A stretch of DNA of 64,000 nucleotides, taken from Chryseobacterium tructae. Lineage in GTDB: Bacteria; Bacteroidota; Bacteroidia; Flavobacteriales; Weeksellaceae. A program made the position numbers and the translations under genes. Each line of letters begins with the position of its first letter. The stretch's first letter is position 1. The notes beneath the pieces were generated by a model that saw nothing but the letters and a program-made list of their open reading frames with translations, had not been told where the DNA came from and ran no database searches. Positions 1 through 11,900 of the stretch are shown in pieces. The DNA lies in assembly GCF_030409875.1 (NCBI RefSeq), contig NZ_JAUFQR010000001.1:2046001-2110000 (forward strand). Reading direction: 5' to 3'.

Positions 1-1
1 A

Positions 2-834
2 GCCGTAGACGTTGCCAACAAAGCCGACGTAATTGTGCTGGCTATCGGAGAATCGGCAGAAATGAGTGGTGAATCCTCATCAAGATCCGAAATCACCATA
101 CCTCAATCGCAAGTTGATCTTTTAAATGAGTTAAAAAGACCGGAAAACCCATTGCAATGATCCTTTTTACAGGACGTCCGTTAGCTTTAACGAACGTAAA
201 AGACACTCCTGATGCCATATTAAATGCATGGTTTCCGGGTTCAGAAGCGGGAAATGCAATGGCTGACGTTCTTTTTGGAAAAGTAAACCCATCAGGAAAA
301 CTTCCGATGACCTTCCCAAGAAGTTTAGGACAGATCCCTATTTATTACAATGCTAAAAATACGGGACGCCCATTAGATCAGAAATTAGTTGATAAATGTG
401 AATACCAAAGATTCCGTTCCAATTATATGGATGAATGCAATACCCCATTGTATGCATTTGGGTATGGATTAAGTTATACGAAGTTCAACTACTCAGAGAT
501 CAGTGTTTCCAATACCAATCCGAAGGGAGATCAGACCATTCAGGCATCAGTTACAGTAGCCAATACAGGGAACTATGATGGAGCTGAGGTTGTTCAGCTT
601 TATATCAGAGATAGAGTAGGAACAATTACAAGACCGGTAAAAGAATTGAAAGGGTTCCAAAAAATATTTTTGAAAAAAGGAGAATCGAAAAAAGTAACCT
701 TCGATATCACTCCGGAAAGTCTTAAATTCTATAATGGAGATTTAAAATACGATTGGGAATCAGGCGAGTTCGATATTATGATCGGTACAAGCTCTGATGA
801 GGTGAAGCTTTCAAAAATCAACTGGACAAAGTAA
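2..834 (+). CDS. bglX: Beta-glucosidase BglX, C-terminal part (5' end outside window; one frameshift)
   Basis: This is the C-terminal part of a glycoside hydrolase family 3 beta-glucosidase, a periplasmic enzyme that removes glucose from the non-reducing end of beta-glucosides. Frame 2 from base 2 reads the GH3 C-terminal domain (GESAEMSGE, SSRSEITIPQSQ) and then stops at 158-160. Frame 1 continues the same protein from about 136 (KTGKPIAMILFTGRPLAL), followed by the PSGKLPMTFPRS and FGYGLSYT motifs and a fibronectin III-like domain (about 530-800). The order and motifs match E. coli BglX as I remember it. The break fits one missing A in the A run at 133-137, so the gene is probably intact in the cell. 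The catalytic N-terminal barrel lies upstream of the window. Confidence 0.9.
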
Positions 835-929
835 AAAAATAAAAAAGTTATTCACGTTAATGTGTTTTATGTTTTTTTGGCATGGTTTTTATTCATACCC
901 TCCACAATTATCATAATAAGACAAAAAAA

Positions 930-1319
930 ATGAAAAAAACAATTTTATTGAGCGCAATGTTCCTTGGTACTTTAGTATTTGCACAAAAAACTCCGGTATT
1001 AGGTGGCGATAAAGATGCTCACGGATGTATCGGTTCAGCAGGATATACGTACTCACAGATCAAAAAAGATTGTGTAAGAACTTTTGAAGAGAAGATCAAA
1101 TTAAAAGAAGTTGCTTCAAAAGGTGATTATATCGCTGCGGTTATTTTCAGCAAAGACAACAAGAAAGCTGAAGTTTTTGTAAAAGATGCTGAAGGAGGAA
1201 GTGTAATTCTTACCAGAGCAGGAAAATCAAAGGCTTGGAAAAAAGATGGGTATGTATTGACTCCTTACAAAAAAAGCGGTTTTCAGCTTAAAAAAGATAA
1301 TGTTGTAATTTATCAATAA
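930..1319 (+). CDS. Small secreted protein, paralogue 1 of a tandem pair
   Basis: The product has 129 residues. The ATG at 930 starts a clear Sec signal peptide (MKKTILLSAMFLGTLVFA, then Q); an earlier in-frame ATG at 882 would bury this signal. The mature part begins with a conserved block, LGGDKDAHGCIGSAGYTYS, followed by a second cysteine (KKDCVR). It ends with a Lys-rich part and VVIYQ. It is closely similar along its length to the next gene (1464-1877), so the two are a local duplication. I do not recognise a named function. The two conserved Cys suggest one disulfide in an exported protein. A hairpin terminator follows at 1344. Confidence 0.75.
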   Translation: MKKTILLSAMFLGTLVFAQKTPVLGGDKDAHGCIGSAGYTYSQIKKDCVRTFEEKIKLKEVASKGDYIAAVIFSKDNKKAEVFVKDAEGGSVILTRAGKSKAWKKDGYVLTPYKKSGFQLKKDNVVIYQ

Positions 1320-1343
1320 AATCAGATTTTCAAAAAGATAAAT

Positions 1344-1367
1344 TCACTCGAAAGGGTGACTTTTTTT
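1344..1367 (+). terminator. Rho-independent terminator (TCACTC-GAAA-GGGTGA)
   Basis: A six-base-pair stem (1344-1349 with 1354-1359) with a GAAA tetraloop is followed by seven T. It lies 25 bases after the stop of the 930 gene. The same loop and nearly the same stem recur after its paralogue. Confidence 0.8.
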
Positions 1368-1463
1368 GTAGTATACAAGGAATGTTTTTGAAACTAAGAA
1401 TGAAATTAATATCTTTATTTCCGAAAACACTTTTACCAAACTGAAAACATTAATAATTTAAAT

Positions 1464-1877
1464 ATGAAAAAACCAATTTTATTTAGCATGATGTTCCTGG
1501 GATCTTTAATTTTTGCTCAACAAAAAACTCCGGCTTTAGGAGGAGATAGGGATGTTCACGGGTGTATAGGCTCAGCAGGCTATACTTATTCACAACTCAG
1601 AAATAACTGTGTAAGAGTTTTTGAACAGAAAATTAAATTAAAGGAAGTAAGCACAGATAAGAGCTCTTCTACTATGACGGCGGTTATTTTTAGTAAAGAC
1701 ATGAAACGGGCTGAGGTTTTCATTCCGGAGGGAATGGCAAAAAGTATTATCCTTGAAAAAGAAGGAAAAGATAAAATTTGGAAGAGCGGAAGTCATATTA
1801 AAGAAACATATGTATTAGTTCCTTACAAAAAGACTGGTTACCAAATTAAAAAAGATGATGTCGTAATTTATCAATAA
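1464..1877 (+). CDS. Small secreted protein, paralogue 2 of a tandem pair
   Basis: The product has 137 residues and starts with a signal peptide (MKKPILFSMMFLGSLIFAQ). It shares the HGCIGSAGYTYSQ block, the second Cys (NNCVRVFEQKIKLKEV), the AVIFSKDMKRAEVFI segment and the VVIYQ end with the preceding gene. It differs by a short insert (STDKSSSTM) and a longer middle. Function is unknown. It has its own 5' region and a copy of the same terminator, so the duplicated unit seems to be gene plus terminator, not an operon. Confidence 0.75.
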   Translation: MKKPILFSMMFLGSLIFAQQKTPALGGDRDVHGCIGSAGYTYSQLRNNCVRVFEQKIKLKEVSTDKSSSTMTAVIFSKDMKRAEVFIPEGMAKSIILEKEGKDKIWKSGSHIKETYVLVPYKKTGYQIKKDDVVIYQ

Positions 1878-1899
1878 GATCAAATTAAAAAAAATGAAT

Positions 1900-1922
1900 C
1901 CACTCGAAAGGGTGGTTTTTTT
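1900..1922 (+). terminator. Rho-independent terminator (CCACTC-GAAA-GGGTGG)
   Basis: A six-base-pair stem with a GAAA loop is followed by seven T, just after the second paralogue. It is a variant of the hairpin at 1344 and was probably duplicated with the gene. Confidence 0.8.
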
Positions 1923-2094
1923 ATGCCCTTTTTTAGGAGCTTCATCCCGCTATCCACTCATACTCCTCGCACCAACCTTTCCCGTGCTAAGGCCATCCAC
2001 ACTCCAAATAATGCTGCGGGGTAACCGCTTCTATGGTAAGTTTACATTACTTAAAATACTTGAGTAAATTAGTGTAAAAATTAAACCTAAAGAG
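1923..2094. other. Intergenic stretch between the paralogue pair and the IS110-type element
   Basis: No gene is seen here. The part at about 1930-2035 is unusually GC-rich for this genome (TCATCCCGCTATCCACTC, TGCTGCGGGGTAACC) and reads like a piece of a foreign or repeated intergenic element. I cannot identify it. From 2040 the composition returns to AT-rich. The left end of the IS110-type element should lie between here and 2099, but I cannot place it. Confidence 0.35.
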
Positions 2095-2214
2095 TAAAAG
2101 CAGCAGGATTAAGGCAGACGCTTCTCAGATACTAGATATCGCCCCTGATTTTATCCCCCTGCTGCTGTTTTCTTCTAAATCCGGATAGAACATTGTTTGG
2201 TAATAACTTTTACC
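2095..2214 (+). ncRNA. Candidate structured RNA (bridge-RNA-like) upstream of the IS110 transposase
   Basis: The 120 bases before the transposase start hold a perfect 9-bp inverted repeat (2099-2107 with 2158-2166, AGCAGCAGG/CCTGCTGCT) enclosing about 50 bases with a small inner hairpin (GATA..TATC near 2130). A second hairpin (GGTAA..TTACC) sits just before the ATG. IS110-family elements are known to encode a bridge RNA in a non-coding end, upstream of the recombinase in the IS110 subgroup. A similar arrangement precedes the second IS110-type gene at 59186-59343. The RNA assignment is inference from position and pairing only. Confidence 0.35.
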
Positions 2215-3245
2215 ATGATGGATCAGAAGAAAACCTCTTTAATAAAGTCATTGCTTATGTCAAAAATATCAAAAAAAGTTATCGGTGTTGATGTTGGCGC
2301 TAAATTTTTAACGCTAAGCTTTATTAATGAACAAAATCAAGAATGTGTTTTCAATATAGAAAATAACCAGCGTTCGATTCTTTCTTTTATAAGAAAAATA
2401 TCATCCCAAGAGTATAGCCTTGTTATTGAAGCAACCGGGAATTTCAGCAGCCGTATTCTTCATTTATCCTTGAGCCATGGATTAGAAGTAAGTCTGATCA
2501 ATTGTATGTCTGTAAAGCATTTTGCAAGAATGAAAAATATAATCAGTAAAACAGATGCGGAAGATGCCAGATTAATCAGGCTCTATGGAGAGATGTTCAG
2601 CCCCGCTCTTTATGTACCCAAAAGCATGGAGATAGAATATCTGGATCAGGAGATCAAACTTCTGACTGATCTCGAAGAGGAGAAGCGACGTTATGCTGCA
2701 AGACTTAAAGCATTACGCTACCATTCACAAATTAATCCAGATACTGAGAAGCATTATGAAAGAAAGCTTAAGCATTTGGATAAAGAAATCAAAGAAGTAG
2801 AAAAAGCGCCTTCCCCCAACTTCAGGATAAAGACTTTAAGAAAACTAAAGAACTTATACAGTCCGTTTCCGGAATTGGAGAAAAAACCTCTTTACAATTG
2901 ATGACGGCTACTTCAGGATTTAAAAATTTTAATTCAGCACAATCATTAGTTAAGTATTTTGGTTTAGCTCCTAGAATATATCAATCTGGAAAAAAATCGT
3001 ATTCTCCTGGAAAATGTCGCACTTCCAAGACTCATATACGAAGTTTATTGTATGTGTGTTCATGGACGGCGATTAAACACAATCCCCATTGTAAAGAACT
3101 TTATTTAAGGTTGTTAGCTAAAGGAAAACCTAAAAAAGTAGCACTCATCGCTGTATGCAATAAACTTTTAAGAATATGCTTTGGAGTAGTTAAAAACAAA
3201 GTCCCTTATAATTCTGATTATATAAAAGATAAAATTTTAACTTAA
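2215..3245 (+). CDS. IS110-family transposase (one frameshift)
   Basis: This is a DEDD-type site-specific transposase of the IS110 family. The N-terminal DEDD domain shows VGVDVGAKF-like IGVDVGAKF (first Asp), VIEATGNF (Glu) and KTDAEDARLI (Asp-Asp). A coiled middle follows, then the Transposase_20 domain with SVSGIGEKT and the YFGLAPRIYQSGKKS segment holding the serine. ATG 2215 is preferred over an upstream TTG. Frame 1 drifts out of sense after 2814, while the right frame (QDKDFKKTKELIQ) starts at 2814-2817. One missing C in the run 2813-2817 explains it. It could be a real inactivating mutation, but the same kind of break affects many core genes here. It has inserted between the paralogue pair and the toxin operon. 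Confidence 0.85.
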
Positions 3246-3250
3246 ATAAT

Positions 3251-3268
3251 TTGCAAATTAACATAGAA
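3251..3268 (+). repeat. Conserved 3' end shared by both IS110-type elements
   Basis: Sixteen of 18 bases (TTGC-nn-ATTAACATAGAA) are identical to 60383-60400, just after the second IS110-type gene. The match lies 5 bases past the stop codon here. It probably marks, or lies close to, the right end of the element. Confidence 0.5.
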
Positions 3269-3781
3269 CATCGAGGCTAGGGTTATGAGTCATAAGTAAT
3301 GCATTTAGGTTCAATATCAGATTGCTCAGCTTTTTTTAATACTTTACTACACTTTATAAAATGTAAGGAAATATCCCACCATTAAGTTCACATAAGATGA
3401 AAATCTTTAATTTTCAATAAAACTTTAGTTTACGTCTTATACATCAAGTAGATCACTTAAATAGCTTAAGTATTTAAAAAGCTTTTGCACCTCCTTTGTA
3501 CTTTAATAAAGAAGTGTAAACAGTCTTAATAATTTTTGATTATTTCTCAGAATTTTCCCTATTTCTGATTTCAGAACCGTTTAAAATTTACCTGTATCAC
3601 TCTCAAAAACCTTGAAATATCTGAACCATTTGTGATTGTCCTATCAACATTCTGAATTCTGAAAAATACGACATACTCTGTCGCAACGCTGTAGTAGATT
3701 TGTAGGATTAATGAAGGATATAGAATATAATAAAACATTTCTATTTTTGTAAATATTTTAAATTATGTCACTTCGATATGA
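3269..3781. other. Long AT-rich intergenic region before the toxin operon
   Basis: About 500 bases carry no convincing ORF on either strand. I see AT-rich sequence with several short dyads (CTTAAATAGCTTAAG near 3455) but no terminator, tRNA or recognised repeat. It ends at the promoter of the downstream operon, so it may hold regulatory sites. Confidence 0.4.
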
Positions 3782-3782
3782 T

Positions 3783-3810
3783 TTGCGTGAACTAAAAAAA
3801 GTTAAATTTG
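3783..3810 (+). promoter_or_regulatory. Flavobacterial-type promoter for the toxin operon
   Basis: TTG (3783-3785), 17-base spacer, TAAATTTG (3803-3810). This matches the Bacteroidota -33 TTG / -7 TAnnTTTG consensus exactly. It lies 45 bases before ATG 3856 and no comparable promoter is seen before the next two genes. Confidence 0.7.
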
Positions 3811-3855
3811 CGGCAATTTAAAAACTAATCATTAAACTCAAAAACAAACACGGGA

Positions 3856-5477
3856 ATGAAAAAGATTTATCTCAGTGCATTAACCTTATGCACAGTTCTG
3901 GGCGTGTCTGCTCAGAATATTCTCTGGCAGAAAGATGTCCAATCCTCTACTCAGGATTTTTTAAGCCAGGTCACTACCACTATTGATCAGCAGTATCTTA
4001 TTACAGGAAGCTCTATTCAGAGCGACAAACAGCAAACTTCAGAAAGTAAGCAGAACAACGGTTACGATTTTCATTTGGTTAAATTAAACCAACAAGGGCA
4101 AGAAGCTTGGGAAAAACATTTTTCAGGAAATAACCATGATTACTTGTCAGCTACTGTCAGCACTCAGGATGGAGGGTTTCTACTGGCTGGAACGTCCTAT
4201 TCCGGAAAAGGACTGGATAAGAAAGATGATTCTAAAGGCGGATCCGATATCTGGCTGATCCGAATCAATGAATTTGGCGATGAAATGTGGCAGAAAACAT
4301 TAGGAACCTCTTCCGATGAAGAAGCCAAAGCAGTCATTCAGAGTACAGATCTTGGTTTTTTTGTTGCCGGAAACGTACAAAATTCTTCCAAAGGGTATGG
4401 TTCTAAAGATGTCTGGATCATCAGACTGGACAAAGATGGAAAAGAACTCTCCCAACTCGTATTAGGTGGAAAAGGCTTAGACGAAGTAGAGAAAATGATT
4501 CCGACAAAAGACGGCGGAGCTCTTCTGGGAATTTATTCAAGAAGTTCAGAGGTTCGTGATCCGAGATCCGGAGATCAACCTCGTGAAACCACCCCAAATC
4601 CCGAACCTCGCACCACAACCCCCACAGCCCGCACCGCAAAATCCACAGAAAATTTCGGTGAAGGCGACTATTGGATCGTTAAACTGGATAAAAGCGGAAA
4701 AGTAGAATGGGAAAAGAACTTTGGGGGTAAAGCAGACGATCATATCAGAACGCTGGCTTTAACTTCAAATGGCTACATCATTGGTGGTGAATCCAGATCC
4801 GAAAGATCAGGAAACAAAACGGTAGGGATTGAAGAAGGGACAGACCTATGGCTGATTGCTCTTAATGAAAGAGGTGATGAACAATGGCAAAAGTCCTACA
4901 ACTTCAAAAACCGTGATATCCTGATGGGAATGAGTGTGATTCATTCAGCGGATGACAAATCCTCAAAAGGAATTCTTTTAGGCGGTTATACCCAGGCAGA
5001 AGGAAGAATAGAAAAAGATGATGAGACCTTCTGGATGCTTTATCTGGACGGAAACGGAAACGAACAATGGAGAAACACGTAAGTGGAGAATCCAGACAGA
5101 AAGAAGAAAGACTTTCAGATCTGAAACTGAACAGAGATGGTTCTATCATTTTAGCCGGAACCAGTGGGAAAGAATTAGGCAAAGAAAACTGGAAAATTGT
5201 AAAGCTGGGTGATAAGCAGGTCAATGATCTGATTGAAAAATATGACATTAAAATTTATCCGAATCCAGTATCCGATTACGCCTATATAGAAATTGGCTTT
5301 GACTTTAAGGAAGCTGATATTATGCTGTATGATATGAGCGGAAGACAGCTTCAGAACTTCAAGACAAAGAACAGAGTGACTAAGATAAATACCCAAGCCT
5401 TGGTACAGGGAGCTTATCTGGTGACGATAAAAACGGATAATAATAAAACAGCGAGTGCAAAGCTGATCAAAAAATAA
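3856..5477 (+). CDS. Secreted repeat protein with T9SS type A sorting domain (one frameshift)
   Basis: This exported protein of about 540 residues is the first gene of the toxin operon. It has a signal peptide (MKKIYLSALTLCTVLGVSA), then repeated units of about 60-90 residues built on DGGFLLAGTS, SDIWLIRIN, G.E.WQK.LG and DYWIVKLD motifs. Such units look like a beta-propeller. The C-terminus (IKIYPNPVSDYAYIE ... GAYLVTIKTDN..ASAKLIKK) is a type A T9SS sorting domain, so it should cross the outer membrane. Residues about 230-260 hold a Pro/Thr/Arg-rich linker (RETTPNPEPRTTTPTART). The frame breaks at about 5066-5071; one missing A restores EQWRKHVSGES. It lies 12 bases before the next gene. 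Its link to toxin delivery is inferred only from gene order. Confidence 0.8.
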
Positions 5478-5489
5478 AAGATATTAATC

Positions 5490-8400
5490 ATGAAGAAAGC
5501 TATCATTTGTGCAGCCATCTTGTCTGCTCATTTTTACTCTGCTCAGGAAACTTCTAAGGGAGTTCCAAATTCTGGATCTGGAATAGAACTTCCCAATATA
5601 GATCCCCCTTCTCCCGAGTCTTCTTTCAGAACACAATTTGGCAACTTGGAAGCCAATGAATTTAAAGGAAATCCCAATATCAATATTCCGATTCATACGA
5701 TCTCGGATCATGGATTAAAGCATACAATCTCTTTAAAATATGGTAAAGCCGGCGTAAAAGTAAATGATACTCCCAATACATTGGGAATGAACTGGATATT
5801 GGAGGCCGGTGGAGTCATCAACAGAACTATTTATGATAAGGCGGATGAATTTGGATATGAAAGAATTTTATTAAGCCTTAATGATCTCACCCGTCTGTAC
5901 AGTGCACAGGGAGAAGCTGATCTGATAACTTATACTAAAGGGTCTTCCGGACAATATGATCACCAACCTGATGTTTTTAATTTTTCTTTTCCAGGTTATG
6001 GTGGAAGTTTTTATCTTGATGCTAATTTCCAGCCTGTTCTTCTGACCCAGGACAATAATCTCAAAATTGAAACGGTAGGAGCGTTCAAGGATAGTCATAG
6101 CTTTATTATCACCACTTATGATGGTACAAAATATACTTTCGGAGGAACGGGGGCTACTGAAAAGACTTGGGTGCGGCTTAATGGGGGCTTGAGTGGAGAG
6201 ACCAGCTTTTTTCTTACCAAAATAGAGAATGTGGCTGGAAATAAAATTGAATTTTCATATTCTGAAATGAGATCTAATGCTACTATACTTGGTATAAGCG
6301 AACAGCAGTCTTTGGATACCCGGCTCAAAGATGAAGGTCCGGCAGGTGACGGGAGTACATCATCTCCTTTATTGACTCCCTACAGCCAATCAACTAGAAC
6401 ACTCAATATAACTGATCCTAAAATACTATCTCAGATTAGTACGGGAAGCGAAAAAATTACCATCAATTATTCAACAGATCCTTCAGAAATTTTTCAAAAA
6501 ATAGGAAATATTGTAATGTCAACGGTAACCAGTACTAATGGTATCACCAACCGTACTACAAGCACAACAAATGTCAAAAAAATTGTATTCGATTATATTA
6601 ACAATACGGAAAGTGATCGTCAAAAGAAGCGTTTTTTTCTTGAGAAAGTAAAAGAATATGCCATCAAAAATAATCAGGAAACTTTTGTACAGGAATATAA
6701 ATTTGAATATGATAATCCTCTTGGACTCCCTGCAAGATTATCTAAGACTACTGATTATTTAGGGTATTATAATGGAACCAATAATGGAAACACTTCACTA
6801 CCTAATTTGAATTTGTTTGGAAATACATATAGCCTGTTTAATAATAGTGGTTCTTATTACGCAGACAAGTTACCCCGTTTTTCCTATGCAAAGCTAGGAA
6901 CATTAACCTCTGTCACTTATCCAACGAAAGGAAGAACCGTTTTTGAATATGAACCAGAACAAGCAAGGGAATCGGTAAATGTAAAAGCAGAGCATTATGT
7001 AGCTATAGGGAATGCACAACCTATTTTTAATGATGAAACATTGATTGATTATGATCTGGTAGAAGCAAGACTTCCTTTGTCCTATGAGGCGATAAGCACA
7101 TTTGATGCTTCACAAGTTATAGGAAATCAAATCCAGATAGAACTAAAGTTACATTCAAACGATTCTGTAAATTGGGGAACAAAAGGAAAGGCTCTTTTTA
7201 CTCTTGTGGAAGCTTCTACAGGACAAACGGTATATACAAAACAAATATTTTTATCCAAGAATTATAAATACATAGGGCTTACCGACAATTTAGTTATAAG
7301 TGGTACCACATATATGATGAAATTCAAAATATTGGATGATTTATGCAAAGAATGCTCAGCCACGGCACTCATCAGGTATAATGCAAAGGATAAATGGAAT
7401 ATTATTGAAGATGGAAATGTCAGATTGAAGAAACAATATGATGTTTCAGAAGCCGGATCTACAAACATTAAAGACTTTATTATAGCTCGTATAAAGATAT
7501 CAATAATATAGCTAAGATTCCATCTCAGTATAAACCGGAATTCAGATCCTACAGGTTTGATCAAAAAGTATATGCTCCTTGGACTGACCCCAATTCTGCT
7601 CCTCCTGCTGGTGATACTAGGGTGGGTAGTTTATTTGAGACTATTTTTCATTCGGAACCTCAAGTTTCAATGGTGAATTTTGATTCTTTAGAGAATACGG
7701 GAGCTTTATATAGTATCTATGATCCAATATATCCTACTGTGACAATCAGTTATGGTGGAGATCAATTTGAGAAGGGAGGTGAGGAAAAAACATTTTCAAT
7801 ACCAGCTTCTGAATATAATAGTTATGCTTTCAGAACTCCTACGGTGGACGGGATGTATACCAATTCCTTAAGTGACCTTAGTATGATCTCGTTATCTGCA
7901 GAGAACTCACTATTTTGGAATGTCCCATTGGGAAATCTTAGTGGGAAACTCTTATCCCACAAAATATTTAATAATAAGAATGGACAGCTTTATTTGAAGA
8001 ATGCCGTAAAAAATGAGTATGGGAAGGATCTGACAGGTGTTATATCAAGTGTTACAGGAGTTACGCTTTTTCCACTTGTTTTCATACAACCGGGAACCAA
8101 TGTCGGAACTTATCTCAACAATATGTACATCACAGCATATAGGCTTCCTTCGTATTCATTTGCTCTTGATAAAAGTATATCTAAAGAATATCTGGAAGAT
8201 GTTCCCTTGAATGCTCCAGATGATAGCCCTTATAAAAAGATAATGACAAGTACAAATTACTTGTATAATAATCCAGACCACCAACTGTCAAAGAGTATCA
8301 CTTCATTCTCTGGTGCCGGAATCCAGGAAACATCTTATTTGTATGCCAGAGAAAAAGGAAATCAAAAGCTGATTAGTGCCAGTATGTTGGGTATTCCTTT

Positions 8401-8971
8401 GGAGACGACAGTGTCCAATAAGCAGAATCCAACTGATTCTGGAAATGTCATTTCAAAAAATGAGACTAAATATGATAATCCTGCTAATCTATTTCCAAGT
8501 TCATTAGTATCTTATGGAATGCAGACTCAGGCTCCGTCCACAGAAATCACTTATGAGAAGTTTGATTCCAAAGGAAATCTTACGCAGTATACTACTAAAG
8601 ACGGTGCTGTAACGGTTATTATCTGGGGGTATAATCAAACCAAGCCTATTGCCAAGATTGAAAATATACGATTAACAGATATCCAGCAATCTTTTATAGA
8701 CAGCATTGTGAATGCCTCCGATTTGGATGCCTCTGCCGGGTCAAATAATGACGAGAGCAATTTGCTCAATGCTTTTAAAACCTTCAGAAGCAATTTATCA
8801 AGGTATACGGTGACTACCTACAGTTATGATCCCTTAATTGGAGTAAGAAGCATCACCCCGCCATCCGGAATAAGAGAAATCTACCTTTATGATTCCGCCA
8901 ACAGGCTTGAAAAAGTGATTGATGCCAATGGTAAAATATTGAAAGAGCTGAAATACAACTATAAAAACTAA
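5490..8971 (+). CDS. Large exported Rhs-partner protein with C-terminal YD repeats (one frameshift)
   Basis: The product of about 1,160 residues is the second gene of the operon. It has a signal peptide ([19 protein letters not shown]) and a conserved N-terminal block ([41 protein letters not shown]). The C-terminus has YD-repeat-like units ([25 protein letters not shown], split here as two overlapping motifs, then [13 protein letters not shown]). Frame 0 stops at 7511 after FIIA, and frame 2 resumes with [18 protein letters not shown] from about 7490. A single missing base near 7490 explains both. Proteins of this kind regularly precede DUF6443/Rhs genes in Chryseobacterium. The five-base gap to the next ATG points to coupled expression. 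Exact role is unknown; a shell or export partner for the Rhs toxin is my guess. Confidence 0.75.
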
Positions 8972-8976
8972 AATTG

Positions 8977-11900
8977 ATGAAAAAACTTATAATCCCCATA
9001 GGAACCCTTCTATTGATGGGTACTATAAAAGCCCAGGTTCAGCTGCCCAGTGGCTTAGCGAGCTCAGCCAATGAAAATTATGTGTATACCAGAACCTATC
9101 TGGAGGAGAAGAGCCAGAGTGATCCTGCGGCTAAACAAGCTCAGAGTGTTCAGTATTTTGATGGCTTGGGAAGACCTAAGCAAATGGTAAATGTAAAAGC
9201 ATCTCCCCAAGGAAAAGATGTGGTTATGCATTTCGAATATGATCAGTTTGGGAGGCAGGTAAAAGATTATTTACCCATTCCTCAGGGAGGAACACTGAAT
9301 GGAGCAATTACTCCTAATCCTTTATCTAATGTTACAATCTCTTATGGCTCAGAAAAGATCTATTCTGAGAAAGTAGTGGAAAAATCTCCCTTGGACAGAA
9401 TCTTGCAACAGGTTCAGCCAGGTAACGACTGGGTGAATAAGCCTGTAGGATTTTCATATGAAGCCAATCTGGCCAATGAAGTATACCAATATACAACCAA
9501 GACAATATGGGAAAACGGAGCCACTAAAAGCGAGCTAAGTTTGTCTCCTGCTACAACTTATGCTCCCGGAACATTGTATAAGAATACTGTCACAGATGAA
9601 GATGGAAATCCAACGGTAGAATTCAAAAATGGGCGAGGTCAAACTCTGATGGTAAGAAAGGTGAATTCTACTGAAAATGCAGATACCTACTATGTGTATA
9701 ATGAGTATGATCAGTTAGCCTTTGTCATTCCTCCTAAGGCGGTAAACAAAGGAACCGCAGAATCATTACTTAATGATCTCTGTTATCAATATCGTTATGA
9801 CAGCAGAAACCGTCTGGTAGAAAAGAAATTACCTGGTAAAGGCTGGGAATTTATGGTGTATGATAAAGCTGATAGACTGATCCTCACGCAGGATGCCGTA
9901 ATGGCACCCAAAGGCAAATGGCTTCTCACAAAATATGATGTTTTTGGAAGAGTAATTTATACAGGAGTTTTAGCATCTACTGCCAAAAGAGCTGTTTTAC
10001 AAGATCTGATTAAAGACTTAGTCATTACAGAGCCTCGCAGTGCTCAAGGGTTTACCAGAAATGGAATGACGATTTATTATGTCAATAATTATTTCATGGT
10101 AGATACAGAAACTATTTTAAGTGTCAATTATTATGATACGTATCCCGGTTACAATTTTAATCCTTCATTTCCATCCACCATTCAGGGCGTGCCTACTTTA
10201 ACGGAAACGTTATCACCAGAAGGAAGAAGTACCAAAGGACTTTCTGTGATGAGTATAGTTAAAAACATTGAAGATGACAACTGGACGAAGAATTATACCT
10301 ATTATGATACCAAAGGAAGAGCGATAGGAACGTATTCGATCAATCATTTGGGTGGGTATACGAAGACAGAATCCAAACTGGATTTTGCCGGGGTAGCTCA
10401 AACCGTTATTACCAAACATAAAAGACTGGAAACAGATCCTGAAAGAGTGATCACAGAAAATTTTGAATATGATCATCAGAACAGATTGTTGGTTCACAAA
10501 CATCAGGTAGATTCTAATCCTATAGAAATCCTTACCCAGAATGCATATAATGAACTTTCCCAGTTGGAATCTAAAAAAGTAGGTGGAGCTTCTTTAGGTT
10601 CTTCTCTTCAACAAGTTGACTATAAATATAATATCAGAGGCTGGATGACTCAGATTAATGATCCTTCGAATCTGAATGGGAAGTTATTTGGCTATGAAAT
10701 AAAATACACTAATCCTGTTAACCCCCTCTATGCAACAGCAAGATATAATGGGAATATCGCAGAAATTGATTGGAATACCTCCAATGATAATGTATTGAAA
10801 AGATATACCTATGATTATTATACAGATAATAAACTAAAGTTTGGACATTACTCTGAGCCTTGGGCTACAGCTCCCCAAAACAGCTTTTACAGTGAATATA
10901 TTATATACGATCTGAACGGAAATATCAGCCAATTATATCGTAATGCTAAAAATTCCTCTACTGGATCGGCAATGCAGGTAGATAATCTTACGTATACCTA
11001 CGCTGGAAACAGATTGCAGACAGTAACAGACAGTACCCAAAATACTGCAGGCTATGAAGGTGGTGGTAATATTATTGAGTATGACCTGAATGGAAGTATG
11101 ACCAATATGAAGGATAAAGGAATTCAAAATATTGTTTACAACTATCTGAATCTTCCTGATAGAATTGCCATTCAGCAAGCTAATACTTTAGGGGGGATAA
11201 CGACTACAGATATTAGCCATCTTTATCGGGCAGACGGAGTAAAAAGTTAGTAAAATTTTTTTAGCCAAACAGGTCTTATGGCAAACCCTATAGAACATAT
11301 AACAGATTATCTTGATGGTTTTTCAATATAGTTTTTACCGGTAATGGAGAGATATGTTTTAGGATGCAGAACAGAAACAGCTTTTTGAAGATCAGGCTTA
11401 TCGTAAAAACGACTAGCAATCAACCCTCTCTTGTTGGAACTTGGACACTGGATTTTGTTCCTACTGCAGAAGGCTTTTACAGTTTTACAGAAAATCGCTA
11501 TATTTACCAGTATAAGGATCATTTGGGAAATATCCGGGTAAGCTTTGCCAAAAACACTGCAGGCATTCTTGGAATTACAGATACTAATAACTATTACCCC
11601 TTTGGGCTAAACCATATAGGAGGGGAGAAAGGAGTGCTAGGAGGCTATAAGAATTATAAGTACAACGGCAAGGAATTGCAGGAGACTGGGATGTATGATT
11701 ATGGGGCGAGGATGTACATGCCGGATATTGGAAGATGGGGAGTTATAGATCCACTAGCAGAGAAGATGAGAAGGCATAGTCCTTATAATTATGCTTGGGA
11801 TAATCCAATTATGTTTATTGATCCGGATGGAATGTTTGCCACGCCACCTGATGATTATTTAGATGTTAATGGTAGGTATTTAGGAAGTGATGGTGCTGCA

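Noticed and set aside
2197..3245. Programmed -1 frameshift in the IS110 transposase
   Set aside because: IS110 transposases are normally one frame. The C5 run break is like the many breaks in core genes here, so a sequence or mutation event is simpler.
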